DNA of 64,000 nt, from the NCBI RefSeq assembly GCF_017874615.1, contig NZ_JAGIKV010000029.1, positions 1 through 64,000 of the forward strand, in the 5' to 3' direction. This document shows positions 35,251-44,054 of the stretch, one piece after another. Positions within the stretch are counted from its first letter, which is position 1. The number at the start of each line of letters is the position of its first letter. A program made the translations under genes and the position numbers. The DNA comes from Paenibacillus xylanexedens (GTDB taxonomy: Bacteria > Bacillota > Bacilli > Paenibacillales > Paenibacillaceae). The notes beneath the pieces were generated by a model, which saw only the letters and a program-made list of their open reading frames with translations, was not told where the DNA came from and made no database searches.

Positions 35251-36449
35251 CATTTCATTGGTGTATCTCCGGCCTGCGGCTGGTGATTCTCTACCTGTGC
35301 ATTCTGCTGCTCACTGCTTCGCAGTTCTGCGGCAGATGCCACGCCATCTTTCAGGGTATACGCCTGATCCTGACGGAAAAAGTTCGGCTTCACGATCTCA
35401 TTGCGATAGGAGCTGTGGAAAATATGCGTTGTCGCCGGGGACACTGGCGGAATCAGCCACACCCAATCTCCGGTCAGTTCACGCCCAGCCTTCTCTTCCC
35501 GCTGTTCAAATAAATCGAACTGCGTTGCCGCCGTGTGGTGATCCACAATGCTCACACCTGCTTTTTTGAACGAATGCAGCACAGCCACATTCAGCTCAAC
35601 TAACGCACGATCCTTCCACAGCGTCGTTTCACTCGACGTATTCAATCCAAACGCTTCCGCCACCGCAGGCAGCTTGTTATACCGGAACGTGTCCGCCAGA
35701 TTACGGGCGCCGATCTCGGTACCCATATACCAACCATTAAACGGCGCTGCCGGGTAGGATATACCACCAATCTCCAGACGCATATCGGCGATCATCGGCA
35801 CACCATACCAACGCATACCCAGCTCAGCAATCTCCTTCTGCTCCGGGTGTTCAATCATCACTTCCACAATCTCTTCTTCGGGTATAACATACCACTCTGG
35901 CGCTTGTCCTTGAGCCTGAATAATGAGTGGTAACACATCATATGAGCTACCTGCTCCTTGCCAGCCAAGTGACATCGCCGCCTTGGTCAGTTCCACCGAA
36001 GCAGGATCTCCAATAATGCCTTGCTCTGTCTCATATCCTGCATAACGAATAAGTTGATGATTCCAGACACGTACCGGAGCTCCATTCGGCCCATCCGGTG
36101 GAAGGATAGTAATCATCGGAATTACTTTGCCTCCGTTGGATGCCACATGAATATGATTCATCACCGCATCCGCTGCCGTTCCTGCCGTATCGGCATGACG
36201 GGCATCCACGATCCGAAGTTTGTCCCAGAACAGCCGTCCGATGCAGCGATTACTGTTCCGCCAGGCCATTTTGCACCCCTGCTCTAATTCTTCTGTGGTA
36301 TGCACATAAGTACCCGTTGCTTCGATCTCTCCCATAACGGCAACAAGCCGGGCCTGCACGTCTTCACGCGAATGACCCAGCTCTTCATAACATGTATATA
36401 TAAACCGTTCAGCTTCTTCCTGCAATTGTTCCAGGTCTGACCGCATCAT
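35235..36449 (-). CDS. nos: bacterial nitric oxide synthase oxygenase
   Basis: A 404-residue haem and pterin enzyme that makes nitric oxide from arginine. The haem Cys is in WRNSNRCIGRLFW (~residues 64-76). The substrate and pterin regions PFNGWYMGTEIGARN and WVWLIPPVSPATTHIFH are typical. Like other bacterial forms it has only the oxygenase domain and must use foreign reductases. It carries a ~30-residue Gln/Ala-rich tail ending KCPFAH beyond the usual end, with a Cys-Pro pair. GGTGG precedes a double ATG. dps lies directly upstream, which suits a role in oxidative stress. Confidence 0.96.
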   Translation of the reverse strand: MMRSDLEQLQEEAERFIYTCYEELGHSREDVQARLVAVMGEIEATGTYVHTTEELEQGCKMAWRNSNRCIGRLFWDKLRIVDARHADTAGTAADAVMNHIHVASNGGKVIPMITILPPDGPNGAPVRVWNHQLIRYAGYETEQGIIGDPASVELTKAAMSLGWQGAGSSYDVLPLIIQAQGQAPEWYVIPEEEIVEVMIEHPEQKEIAELGMRWYGVPMIADMRLEIGGISYPAAPFNGWYMGTEIGARNLADTFRYNKLPAVAEAFGLNTSSETTLWKDRALVELNVAVLHSFKKAGVSIVDHHTAATQFDLFEQREEKAGRELTGDWVWLIPPVSPATTHIFHSSYRNEIVKPNFFRQDQAYTLKDGVASAAELRSSEQQNAQVENHQPQAGDTPMKCPFAH

Positions 36450-36573
36450 TCATTCCACCATTCTGTACATCTTGGATGCCATCATTATACGGCAAGCGCA
36501 CTGGATTTGTAAGCGAACGGACAGTTTGTTCACGGACTCTACATATCGTTGTCAGGATGAAGGGTAACCTTGC

Positions 36574-37053
36574 TTATTTGCCCAAAAATGCGTTTAACAT
36601 CCAAACCTCTTTATCCAGTGCAGCAGTGAATCCAATCAGCATATCTTCTGTTGCGTTATCTTCTGCTTCTCCTGCTTCGTGAATGCCTTGATGAATCACA
36701 TCCACCATCGTACGCAGATCAGCAACCACCGACTCTACCATACGCTCAGCAGACAACTGGCCTTGTGCCTCTTCAATCGGAGACAGACGTAACTGTTCAC
36801 CCATCGTAGCCACCGGACGTCCACCAATAGCCAGCAAACGTTCTGCAACTTCGTCCATATTTGCTGTAGCCAAGTTGTACAGTTCTTCGAATTTGGCATG
36901 CAGTGTGAAGAAATGAGGTCCTTGGACATACCAGTGGAAGTTATGCAGTTTCGTGTATAGTACGGACCAACCTGCGATCTGACGGTTCAGGACCTCTTGA
37001 AGTGCTGTGGCATTGTTAGCAAAAGTGTTGTTTCTAGTTTGGATTGTGCTCAT
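36574..37053 (-). CDS. dps: Dps family ferritin-like DNA-protection protein
   Basis: A 159-residue four-helix protein that forms a 12-subunit shell, oxidises Fe(II) with peroxide and stores iron. The ferroxidase-site residues lie in KLHNFHWYVQGPHFFTLH (~residues 35-52) and ELYNLATANMDEVAERLLAIGG (in pieces). AGGGG is 9 bases before the ATG. A PerR-type box about 80-90 bases upstream predicts peroxide induction together with katA. Confidence 0.95.
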   Translation of the reverse strand: MSTIQTRNNTFANNATALQEVLNRQIAGWSVLYTKLHNFHWYVQGPHFFTLHAKFEELYNLATANMDEVAERLLAIGGRPVATMGEQLRLSPIEEAQGQLSAERMVESVVADLRTMVDVIHQGIHEAGEAEDNATEDMLIGFTAALDKEVWMLNAFLGK

Positions 37054-37128
37054 GGAATTTATCCCCTCTCGAATATAAAAATAGAATTTGAATTTTATAA
37101 TGGATTGCTTTGATTCGCTTCTTTTAAT

Positions 37129-37143
37129 TTAGACTTAATCTAA
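37129..37143. promoter_or_regulatory. PerR-type box upstream of dps
   Basis: TTAGACTTAATCTAA differs from the katA site by one base and fits the PerR/Fur layout. It is 76-90 bases before the dps start. The rest of the 358-base gap to the cupin gene shows no other site I can name. Confidence 0.7.
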
Positions 37144-37411
37144 ATCTTGTTTTAATTATAACACCGCATATTATGTTTGGGAAGGCTCTGAACTACTCTT
37201 TCAAATGAAGATTTCATGAAGCACAGCTTCATAGAAACATTGGCGCAGGCTAATAAAAAAGATGATTTTAAGCAAACTCTCCCCAACCTATTGGAGTTAT
37301 GATAGACTCATCTGATCGGATTATCCATAAATTAGTGAAATAGGATGATACCCATCATAAAGATAGTTACCATTATAGGAAGTTAACTTAGTCACTATTG
37401 CGGAGGTAAAC

Positions 37412-37762
37412 ATGAGAATATTTCAATTTAAACAAGAGTCAGGGAAAAAGATTACCAAATTCGATTCTAATTTCGTAATGTCACGTATAACGCAGACCAA
37501 CAAAGCAGCTCATATCGGATGTATGCATTTAGCTGAGGGTGGGGTCATAGGTTATCACCAAGCTGTAGTTCCTCAACTCCTTTTAATAGTAAGTGGAGAG
37601 GGTTGGGTTAGAGGGGAAGCAAATGAATACATCAAAGTTCGTTGTGGCGAAGCGGTTCTCTGGGATAAACATGAATGGCACGAAACCAAAACAGAAGCTG
37701 GACTCATGGCAATTGTAATTGAAAGCGAAGAGTTAGACACCTCATTAATGATGCCTTTATAG
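37412..37762 (+). CDS. cupin domain protein
   Basis: A 116-residue single cupin. The first motif is GGVIGYHQAVVPQLLLIVSGEG (in pieces, ~residues 47-68) and the second is CGEAVLWDKHEWHETKTE (~86-103); His residues in both could hold a metal. GGAGG is 5 bases before the ATG. It stands alone between dps and a HAD gene. Its function is unknown. Confidence 0.85.
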   Translation: MRIFQFKQESGKKITKFDSNFVMSRITQTNKAAHIGCMHLAEGGVIGYHQAVVPQLLLIVSGEGWVRGEANEYIKVRCGEAVLWDKHEWHETKTEAGLMAIVIESEELDTSLMMPL

Positions 37763-37833
37763 AAGGTATAATATAAAAAAGCAGACCTGCACCTAAGACG
37801 GTAACAAGACTGCTCCTTTAAACATAAATCTCC

Positions 37834-38583
37834 TTAAGCTTGAACACACTCAAAAGTCAGAATACGACTGATCTCTTCATAGCTCGATGCTACAAAATGA
37901 GGTTGATGATCGGACTCCGGCAGCGCCTCCCGATGGTTGAACCAGATGACTGTCCAGCCTGCATCCACTGCACCTACCACATCATTACGCCACGAGTCTC
38001 CGATGTAATAGCTGGAACGGGCATCTGTCCCGGACTGCTGACTCACATATTCGAACAACCTGCGATCCGGCTTCGCATAACCAGTCATACCAGAGATAAA
38101 GACCATATGCTCGTCCACGAGACTGAGTACATCCAATGCTTCAAGCTTGCGCCGCTGATGCTCTCCTTCTCCATTGGTGATTAGACCGACGGTGTGACCT
38201 TCTGCCTGAAGCCTTCTGATTAACTCATACGCTCCTTCAAAAGGCACCATCTCGAACTGTCTGCTCAGATACTGTGCTTGCAGTTCTTCAGCCTGTCCCA
38301 ACTGTAAGGGGAGTCCAAACTCCTCCATCGTCAACTCAAACCTCCGACGGCGCATTCGCTCTACTGCATCCGGCTCCGGTACAGCGGACAGATCTTCTTG
38401 TGCAGACAACCAGTCACTATAATAGCGAAAACGGTGATAGGCCTCAGCATAAGGAAAATCATCCGGCAGGCCGAGAACGTACTGCAACGCGCCACGAAGC
38501 GGCTGCAAGTGATCATATAACGTATCATCCACGTCGAAAAATATGTTTTTTTTATCATAAACAATTTTTTTATTTGATTGCAT
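37834..38583 (-). CDS. HAD family hydrolase (YjjG-like phosphatase)
   Basis: A 249-residue phosphatase. Motif I is FFDVDDTLYDH with the nucleophile Asp (~residue 17), motif II is LITNGEGEHQ, motif III Lys is in GYAKPDRRLF and motif IV is YIGDSWRNDVVGA. The helical cap between motif I and II (~25-110) resembles YjjG/PynA nucleotidases. The likely reaction is dephosphorylation of a small phosphate ester or nucleotide. AAGGAG is 10 bases before the ATG. Confidence 0.9.
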   Translation of the reverse strand: MQSNKKIVYDKKNIFFDVDDTLYDHLQPLRGALQYVLGLPDDFPYAEAYHRFRYYSDWLSAQEDLSAVPEPDAVERMRRRRFELTMEEFGLPLQLGQAEELQAQYLSRQFEMVPFEGAYELIRRLQAEGHTVGLITNGEGEHQRRKLEALDVLSLVDEHMVFISGMTGYAKPDRRLFEYVSQQSGTDARSSYYIGDSWRNDVVGAVDAGWTVIWFNHREALPESDHQPHFVASSYEEISRILTFECVQA

Positions 38584-38770
38584 GAAAACAGAACTCCTTG
38601 TTTGGTCTTGAACATTCTCCTAATTAAGTCGTTAAAGTTCATTTAAATAGTTTTATTTGTAGGTCTTAAGCAAACTAATAAGGCGCAAAAAAAGATAACA
38701 GTATTCCCTTTGAATATAAATAGGGAATACTGTTATGGTTATTATGAATCACCATACTAAAGCTATTTTT

Positions 38771-39520
38771 TTAATAATTAACATTTTGTACAGCAGCTCT
38801 CTGATATACTTTATCACTTGGGCCAAATGTGATTCCTGGTGTGGAAGATATTGTAGCAGACCAGTTCACACTGGATGTTGTATATGCTTGTTTCCCTACC
38901 ACATCAAAAGATCCATGAGAAGAAAGTGGTTTTTTAATTGTCACAAGCAGACTTGTTCCAGCGTAATATCCATTACCAGGAATCCCATCATAAGAATAAG
39001 TTACGCCCTTTTGTGCCGCGGCGTCAACAAGTATTGATTCTGCGGTATGAGACGTCTCTACACCGAGAAAATTTTTCGTTCTCCATGAAGCGTAAGCAGT
39101 TGATCTGACAATATTCCACTGTCCAGACCACGCAGCTCCAGCACCCACTGCTTTTGAATTAACATTTCCTTTTAGACCACCTGACACAAGTATATCTTTA
39201 TATTGTGAAGTAGATGTATTGGGGTAATCTGCAGAACTTGCAACAGTTAAATAAGTATTTATATTCGAGTTAGACTGAATGGTGTATTCATCATCCTTTG
39301 GATTTTCTATGGTTGAAATGGTATAATCAGGATGTGTTTTAATGAATTTTACCATTTCATCTTTTTGAATATCATCCAGTTCTAAAACTTCTTGAGGATA
39401 ACCCGCTTTTAAAAGAATTGCATCCTTGGAAACCGAAGGCTCTAAATCGGTTGCCATTGCGGCTAAAGGGAACATTAAAATTAAAGACAAACCTAATAGT
39501 AACACGCGACGTATTTTCAT
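38771..39520 (-). CDS. secreted hypothetical protein, AT-rich gene
   Basis: A 249-residue protein with a clear signal peptide (KIRRVLLLGLSLILMFPLAAMA, ~residues 2-23 in pieces). The mature part has a helical segment rich in charged residues (~35-70) and then a Gly/Ser/Thr-rich beta domain. I do not recognise it. AGGAGG is 9 bases before the ATG. Its base composition is more AT-rich than the neighbours, like the divergent lipoprotein gene 100 bases away, so the two may have arrived together. Confidence 0.8.
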   Translation of the reverse strand: MKIRRVLLLGLSLILMFPLAAMATDLEPSVSKDAILLKAGYPQEVLELDDIQKDEMVKFIKTHPDYTISTIENPKDDEYTIQSNSNINTYLTVASSADYPNTSTSQYKDILVSGGLKGNVNSKAVGAGAAWSGQWNIVRSTAYASWRTKNFLGVETSHTAESILVDAAAQKGVTYSYDGIPGNGYYAGTSLLVTIKKPLSSHGSFDVVGKQAYTTSSVNWSATISSTPGITFGPSDKVYQRAAVQNVNY

Positions 39521-39622
39521 AATTCAATTCCTCCTATAATATGGTATAATAGTACTTTAACATACTTTAATAATAAAAAAAGGTTTTTTAAGAAAAAAAT
39601 TGAAAAAGGAGTTTTGTTTCTA

Positions 39623-40153
39623 ATGAAATTTACAAAAGCTGCAATATTATTCCTTGTCTTTTTTACTTTATTAGGCTGTAATTCAAAAGAAGATTTATTG
39701 AATAAATCTGATATTCTCCCTGAAAATATTATTGAAACAGTATTAATCAACTCGAACAAAGAAATTATTATATACGACGATATATATACTGAAGGTATTA
39801 GTACTGCTTTCTTAGCTAAAGGAGTAACTGGTTTTGGTAATAAAATTATAAAAACAGGTAGTTTTCTAGATACTAACGAAAAAAGTAAGGTATCCTATCA
39901 TGTAACAAATCACAAATGGAGTGACAATGAAAACACATCTATTATTTATGGTTTAGTTAATGATCCTCAAATCACTAAATTAATAATTTCAGATCTGACT
40001 AAGCAGAATTTCATTGAGATATCACCACAGATGAAGGAAATTCGAAACAGGAGACTCTGGTATATCACTCTGGATAAGCCCTTCACTTCGTTTAAACTCG
40101 GGTTACAAGCATATAATGCTGAGGGAGAGATTGTTTACAAAGTTGAGCCATGA
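39623..40153 (+). CDS. hypothetical lipoprotein, AT-rich gene
   Basis: A 176-residue protein with a lipoprotein signal ending LLGC (Cys ~residue 19), so it should be anchored to the outer face of the membrane. The rest is a beta-rich domain with no motif I know. AAAGGAG lies about 11 bases before the ATG used; a TTG three codons earlier is too close. It is divergent from the secreted protein gene and has a marked AT bias. The pair could be a small acquired module. Confidence 0.78.
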   Translation: MKFTKAAILFLVFFTLLGCNSKEDLLNKSDILPENIIETVLINSNKEIIIYDDIYTEGISTAFLAKGVTGFGNKIIKTGSFLDTNEKSKVSYHVTNHKWSDNENTSIIYGLVNDPQITKLIISDLTKQNFIEISPQMKEIRNRRLWYITLDKPFTSFKLGLQAYNAEGEIVYKVEP

Positions 40154-40160
40154 AATATTA

Positions 40161-40206
40161 AAAAGGCCATATTCTCCTATATAGAGGTAGAATACGGCCT
40201 TTTTTC
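40161..40206. terminator. bidirectional terminator between lipoprotein and ade genes
   Basis: AAAAGGCC and GGCCTTTT with an inner TATTCT/AGAATA stem, flanked by A and T runs on both sides (TTTTTT on the plus strand). Confidence 0.88.
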
Positions 40207-40265
40207 TGATTAAAACACAGAATCGATTCTAATTGGAGGTACATCACAGAATGTGTGTATTCTAA

Positions 40266-42005
40266 TTAGATTACTAACGATACAACCTTACCTGCATTCA
40301 CATCAATCAGGCCATGGTCCGTGATTTTCAGTGCCGGACTTACCGCAAGAGAATGGGTGCTGATCGACATGATCGGGTTGTAATGCACATATCCAAGAGA
40401 CAACATCGCTGCTCTCAATTCCTTCACTTGATGAGACACCACTGCGAGTGGTTCTTCCGTCAAAATGCCACCTACGGGAAGTTCCAGATGGGACAGCACC
40501 TTGCCGTCTTCCACCACACAGAACCCACCCTGGCTCGAAATCACTGTGTTAGCTGCCAATATCATATCTTCACGATTACGTCCTACAACCAGCAGGTTGT
40601 GATTGTCATGTGAATATGTTGTTGCAATAGCACCGCGTTTGATGGTGTCTCCACCGATCAGACCGTGTGCACGATTGCCGTTCACGCCATAACGTTCAAA
40701 GGTCGCGATTTGCGCATATCTGCTTTCTTCCCATAACAATTCGCCATCCGCAGACTGAACCGGTGCAATATGTTCTTCCACAAAAGTAGAACCATCCTTC
40801 ACCATCATGACGCGGCATTGGTACTCACCTTCACCAGCGAGATCAACACCTGATCCACTGACTTTCGGGTCTGATAAACGAATTGCAAAATCTGCTGTAT
40901 CCAGCTTCTCCAACTGCACACTCTTATAGAAGTGAGGTGGGAACTGCCCGGTTATCCGTTCCTGCTTATACGGTTCGTAATCGTCATAAGCTTTGCGGCC
41001 GTTTTTGTACACCTGATCAATAGAGAGATCATCCAAGTTGGATACCAACACATAATCAGCCACTTTGCCTGGGGCCACGCTGCCACGATCGGTCATTTTC
41101 ATCCGGGATGCAGGGGTAGATGTTGCTGCATAGATCGCATCTTCCGGACGCATCCCCATCTGAATCGCTTTACGTACGATATGATCCAGATGGCCATGCT
41201 CCACCAGTGAATCCGGCATCACATCATCCGTTACAAAGCAGAAATGCTGTGCCACATCATGTTGAATCAGATACTCCATGACTTCCGGGGTCATTGATTT
41301 CTCTTGAATTTCAATAAACATACCTGCCGCAATCCGCGCCTGTAATCCCTCAATGCTCTGATGAGTATGATCGGAATCAATACCTGCATAGATGAGTCGG
41401 TGCAGATCGAGTCCAAGCAGTTTCGGTGTGTGACCTTCAATCACCAGATCGGGATAGTTTTTGCGAATATGCTGTAAAATCTGGTTCGTCTTGCATTCCG
41501 GATCACGGATGACATCGACATAGTTCATGATTTCGCCCAGACAGATGATCTCGCCAGTGGCGAGCAGCACGTCCATATCTTCGATTTCAATCGAACCACC
41601 TGTTGTCTCCATCGGGGTTGCCGGAACGGAACTTGGGATCGCATAGAACATATCCACGGTGGTTTCCCGACTCACAGCCATCATCTCCTGCACACCCTCC
41701 AGCCCGAACACATTCGCCATCTCATGCGGTTCTGCGACAATGGATGTTACCCCGCAGCCAATCAGACCATGAGAAAAGGTTTCCGGTGTCACCATCGTAC
41801 TTTCGATATGCAGATGGATATCGATCAAGCCAGGAATCATGTATCTTCCCCGCGCATCAATGACTTCGTCTGCCTGAATCATCTCAGGTCCGCCGGGTCC
41901 AACATATAGAAATCTGCCGTCCAATACAGCGACGTTGTTCATTTCAAACCGTTTATAATAACTGTTATACACATGTACATTTACAATCAGTTGATCTGCA
42001 CGCAT
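40266..42005 (-). CDS. ade: adenine deaminase
   Basis: A 579-residue metal-dependent amidohydrolase that converts adenine to hypoxanthine. The metal-binding HLHIES (~residues 63-68) follows the typical MIPGLIDI strand, and VIEGHTPKL, DSDHTHQ and FVTDDVMPD supply further ligands. The C-terminal domain (GGFCVVEDGKVL, ELPVGGILTEEP) is specific to Ade. It is the last gene of a leftward block with an ABC transporter and a nucleoside hydrolase, which together point to purine uptake and salvage. AAGGAG lies about 11 bases before the ATG. Confidence 0.95.
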   Translation of the reverse strand: MRADQLIVNVHVYNSYYKRFEMNNVAVLDGRFLYVGPGGPEMIQADEVIDARGRYMIPGLIDIHLHIESTMVTPETFSHGLIGCGVTSIVAEPHEMANVFGLEGVQEMMAVSRETTVDMFYAIPSSVPATPMETTGGSIEIEDMDVLLATGEIICLGEIMNYVDVIRDPECKTNQILQHIRKNYPDLVIEGHTPKLLGLDLHRLIYAGIDSDHTHQSIEGLQARIAAGMFIEIQEKSMTPEVMEYLIQHDVAQHFCFVTDDVMPDSLVEHGHLDHIVRKAIQMGMRPEDAIYAATSTPASRMKMTDRGSVAPGKVADYVLVSNLDDLSIDQVYKNGRKAYDDYEPYKQERITGQFPPHFYKSVQLEKLDTADFAIRLSDPKVSGSGVDLAGEGEYQCRVMMVKDGSTFVEEHIAPVQSADGELLWEESRYAQIATFERYGVNGNRAHGLIGGDTIKRGAIATTYSHDNHNLLVVGRNREDMILAANTVISSQGGFCVVEDGKVLSHLELPVGGILTEEPLAVVSHQVKELRAAMLSLGYVHYNPIMSISTHSLAVSPALKITDHGLIDVNAGKVVSLVI

Positions 42006-42040
42006 GGGGCATAATCTCCTTCTTCACAAGCATTTCACCA

Positions 42041-42129
42041 CGATGCGAACCGGACAATGAACCTGCACTTTAATCTGCTGTACTGCACATGACTGCGCAC
42101 CACTGCCATCGTCCGGGAATCATCGCATG
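42041..42129 (-). repeat. imperfect hairpin in the ATPase-ade gap
   Basis: CGATGCGAACCGGACAATG at 42041-42059 is complementary, with small bulges, to CATCGTCCGGGAATCATCGCATG segments at 42107-42129. Transcribed on the minus strand it forms a long stem in the ade leader. It does not show the conserved core of the purine riboswitch. Function unknown. Confidence 0.45.
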
Positions 42130-42181
42130 AAATGCCTTCTTTGTTGCTCTTATTTCTTAATACTGTTCCTTACATTCACGA

Positions 42182-43240
42182 CTACTCTACCAATACAAGC
42201 TTGTCCTGTGGGAAGATCAGGCTAACACGTTGCCCGCTAAGGTATGGTGTTTCCATCTCCTGATTTGCTGTAAAGTCACCCAGTTCCGTCTCGATTACAT
42301 ACTGATAACTGCGTCCCAAATACGTGCTGACTTTGATAATGCCCGGCAAAGCATTCACCACATCCGCTGAGGTATCTCCACTGACAATCAAATCATCCGG
42401 GCGAATCGCGCCTTTACGTGCACCAGGACGTGCTGTTCCAGGATGTGCGGTTGCTGTAAATGTGCGTCCACCTGCACTCAGTGTGATTAATTCACCTGCA
42501 TCACTGCGCTCCGCGAATTCAATGAAATTATGGAACCCGATGAATCGTGCTACAAACTCCGTTGCCGGATATTTGAAAATGGTTTCCGGGCGGTCGAGCT
42601 GCTCAACCACGCCTTTGTTCATAATCGCTACCTGATCCGAGATTGAGAAGCACTCTTCCTGGTCATGAGAGACATACAGCGTTGTGATGCCCAGCTCTTG
42701 CTGAATCCGGCGAATTTCCACCCGCATGTTGAGGCGCAGGTTGGCATCCAGGTTACTGAGCGGTTCGTCGAACAAGAGCAGGTCAGGTTCAATGACCAAT
42801 GCACGAGCAATGGCTACACGCTGACGCTGTCCACCGGACAGTTCTTGTGGAAAACGTTTCTCAAATCCATTCAGGTTAACGACTTCCAAGATTCGCATCA
42901 CACGGGAAGAAATATCCTTGTCTTTTACCTTACGCATCCGCAGGCCAAAGGCCACGTTGTCATAGACAGACAGATGCGGGAATAACGCATAACTCTGAAA
43001 TACAAATCCGAAGTTCCGCTTGTTCGCCGGAACCTTCGTATAATCCTTGCCGCCGAACATAAACTTGCCCTGTGATGCTTCCAAGAATCCGGCGATGAGG
43101 CGCAGCGTAGTTGTTTTGCCGCAACCGCTCGGTCCGAGCAGGGAGAGCAGTTTACCTTTTTCCAGCTCCAACTGAAAATCCTTCAGGATTGTCTGCTTAT
43201 CGTATGCCACGGATACGTGGTCTAATGTCAGCAATGCCAT
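42182..43240 (-). CDS. ABC transporter ATP-binding protein, PotA family
   Basis: A 352-residue ATPase: Walker A GPSGCGKTT (~34-42), Q-loop VFQSYALFPHL, signature LSGGQRQRVAIARA, Walker B LLLFDEPLSNLD and switch His in VSHDQEEC. A C-terminal TOBE domain is present. The ATG giving MALLTLDHV is favoured, about 10 bases after GGAGG; a TTG six codons upstream lies inside that site. It is the motor of the transporter encoded by this block. Confidence 0.92.
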   Translation of the reverse strand: MALLTLDHVSVAYDKQTILKDFQLELEKGKLLSLLGPSGCGKTTTLRLIAGFLEASQGKFMFGGKDYTKVPANKRNFGFVFQSYALFPHLSVYDNVAFGLRMRKVKDKDISSRVMRILEVVNLNGFEKRFPQELSGGQRQRVAIARALVIEPDLLLFDEPLSNLDANLRLNMRVEIRRIQQELGITTLYVSHDQEECFSISDQVAIMNKGVVEQLDRPETIFKYPATEFVARFIGFHNFIEFAERSDAGELITLSAGGRTFTATAHPGTARPGARKGAIRPDDLIVSGDTSADVVNALPGIIKVSTYLGRSYQYVIETELGDFTANQEMETPYLSGQRVSLIFPQDKLVLVE

Positions 43241-43258
43241 AGCGTTCTGCGCCTCCAA

Positions 43259-44050
43259 TTAACGTTTAGTAAAGTATGAAAATCCGCCCATGATCCGTTC
43301 GATCACGAACATTAAGAGTCCGGTCAGTACCATCAATAGCACGGAAATTGCTGCAATCGTTGGGTCAAAATAATTCTCCACATACGTCAGCATCTGGATC
43401 GGTAATGTGCTTACCCCTGGTCCGGTCATGAACACCGAAATGTCCACGTTGTTGAAGGACTCCAAGAAGGCAATCAGCACGGCAGCGATAATTCCTGAGC
43501 GGATGTTAGGCAGCACGATCGTGAAGAACGTTCTTACCCGTCCCGCACCAAGACTCAGCGCAGCTTCTTCCACTGCAAAGTCAAAGCTCGACAGACTCGA
43601 CGCGATAACTCGAATGATAAATGGAAGCATGATAATCGTATGACCAATCAACAATCCGAGATACATCGGCAGATGGTAGATTACGATCAGGTATTTCATC
43701 AATGTAAAACCAAGCACGATTCCCGGGATCAGTACCGGGGACAGGAACAGTGCGTTCAGCACGGACTTGCCTTTGAAATCGTAACGACTAAGTGCATACG
43801 CTGCCGGAACTCCGAGTACCAGCGCCAGTAGGTTCCCCAGCAGGGAAATGATGATGGACGTCTGGAATGTGCGGAGGAAACCGCCTGTGTTGAAAATATT
43901 CTCATACCAGCGGAAGGAGAACCCTTCCGGCGGAAATTTGAGTACCGTTCCCGGTTCAAACGAAGTGACCGATATGATCAGAAGCGGGCCCAGCAGAAAG
44001 ATAAAGACCAGCAGACTGAACAGGCCCAGCCCGATATGTTTCTCCCGCAT
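43259..44050 (-). CDS. ABC transporter permease, PotC family
   Basis: A 263-residue six-helix permease with the EAA loop EEAALSLGAGRVRTFFTIVLPNI (in pieces, ~165-187). It is four bases after the partner permease and just before the ATPase. Family membership suggests polyamine-type substrates, but the flanking nucleoside hydrolase and adenine deaminase argue for a purine compound. Confidence 0.92.
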   Translation of the reverse strand: MREKHIGLGLFSLLVFIFLLGPLLIISVTSFEPGTVLKFPPEGFSFRWYENIFNTGGFLRTFQTSIIISLLGNLLALVLGVPAAYALSRYDFKGKSVLNALFLSPVLIPGIVLGFTLMKYLIVIYHLPMYLGLLIGHTIIMLPFIIRVIASSLSSFDFAVEEAALSLGAGRVRTFFTIVLPNIRSGIIAAVLIAFLESFNNVDISVFMTGPGVSTLPIQMLTYVENYFDPTIAAISVLLMVLTGLLMFVIERIMGGFSYFTKR

Positions 44051-44054
44051 ATGT

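Noticed and set aside
42006..42181. Possible purine riboswitch before ade
   Set aside because: The conserved junction and loop motifs of the purine aptamer are not present; only a plain hairpin is seen.
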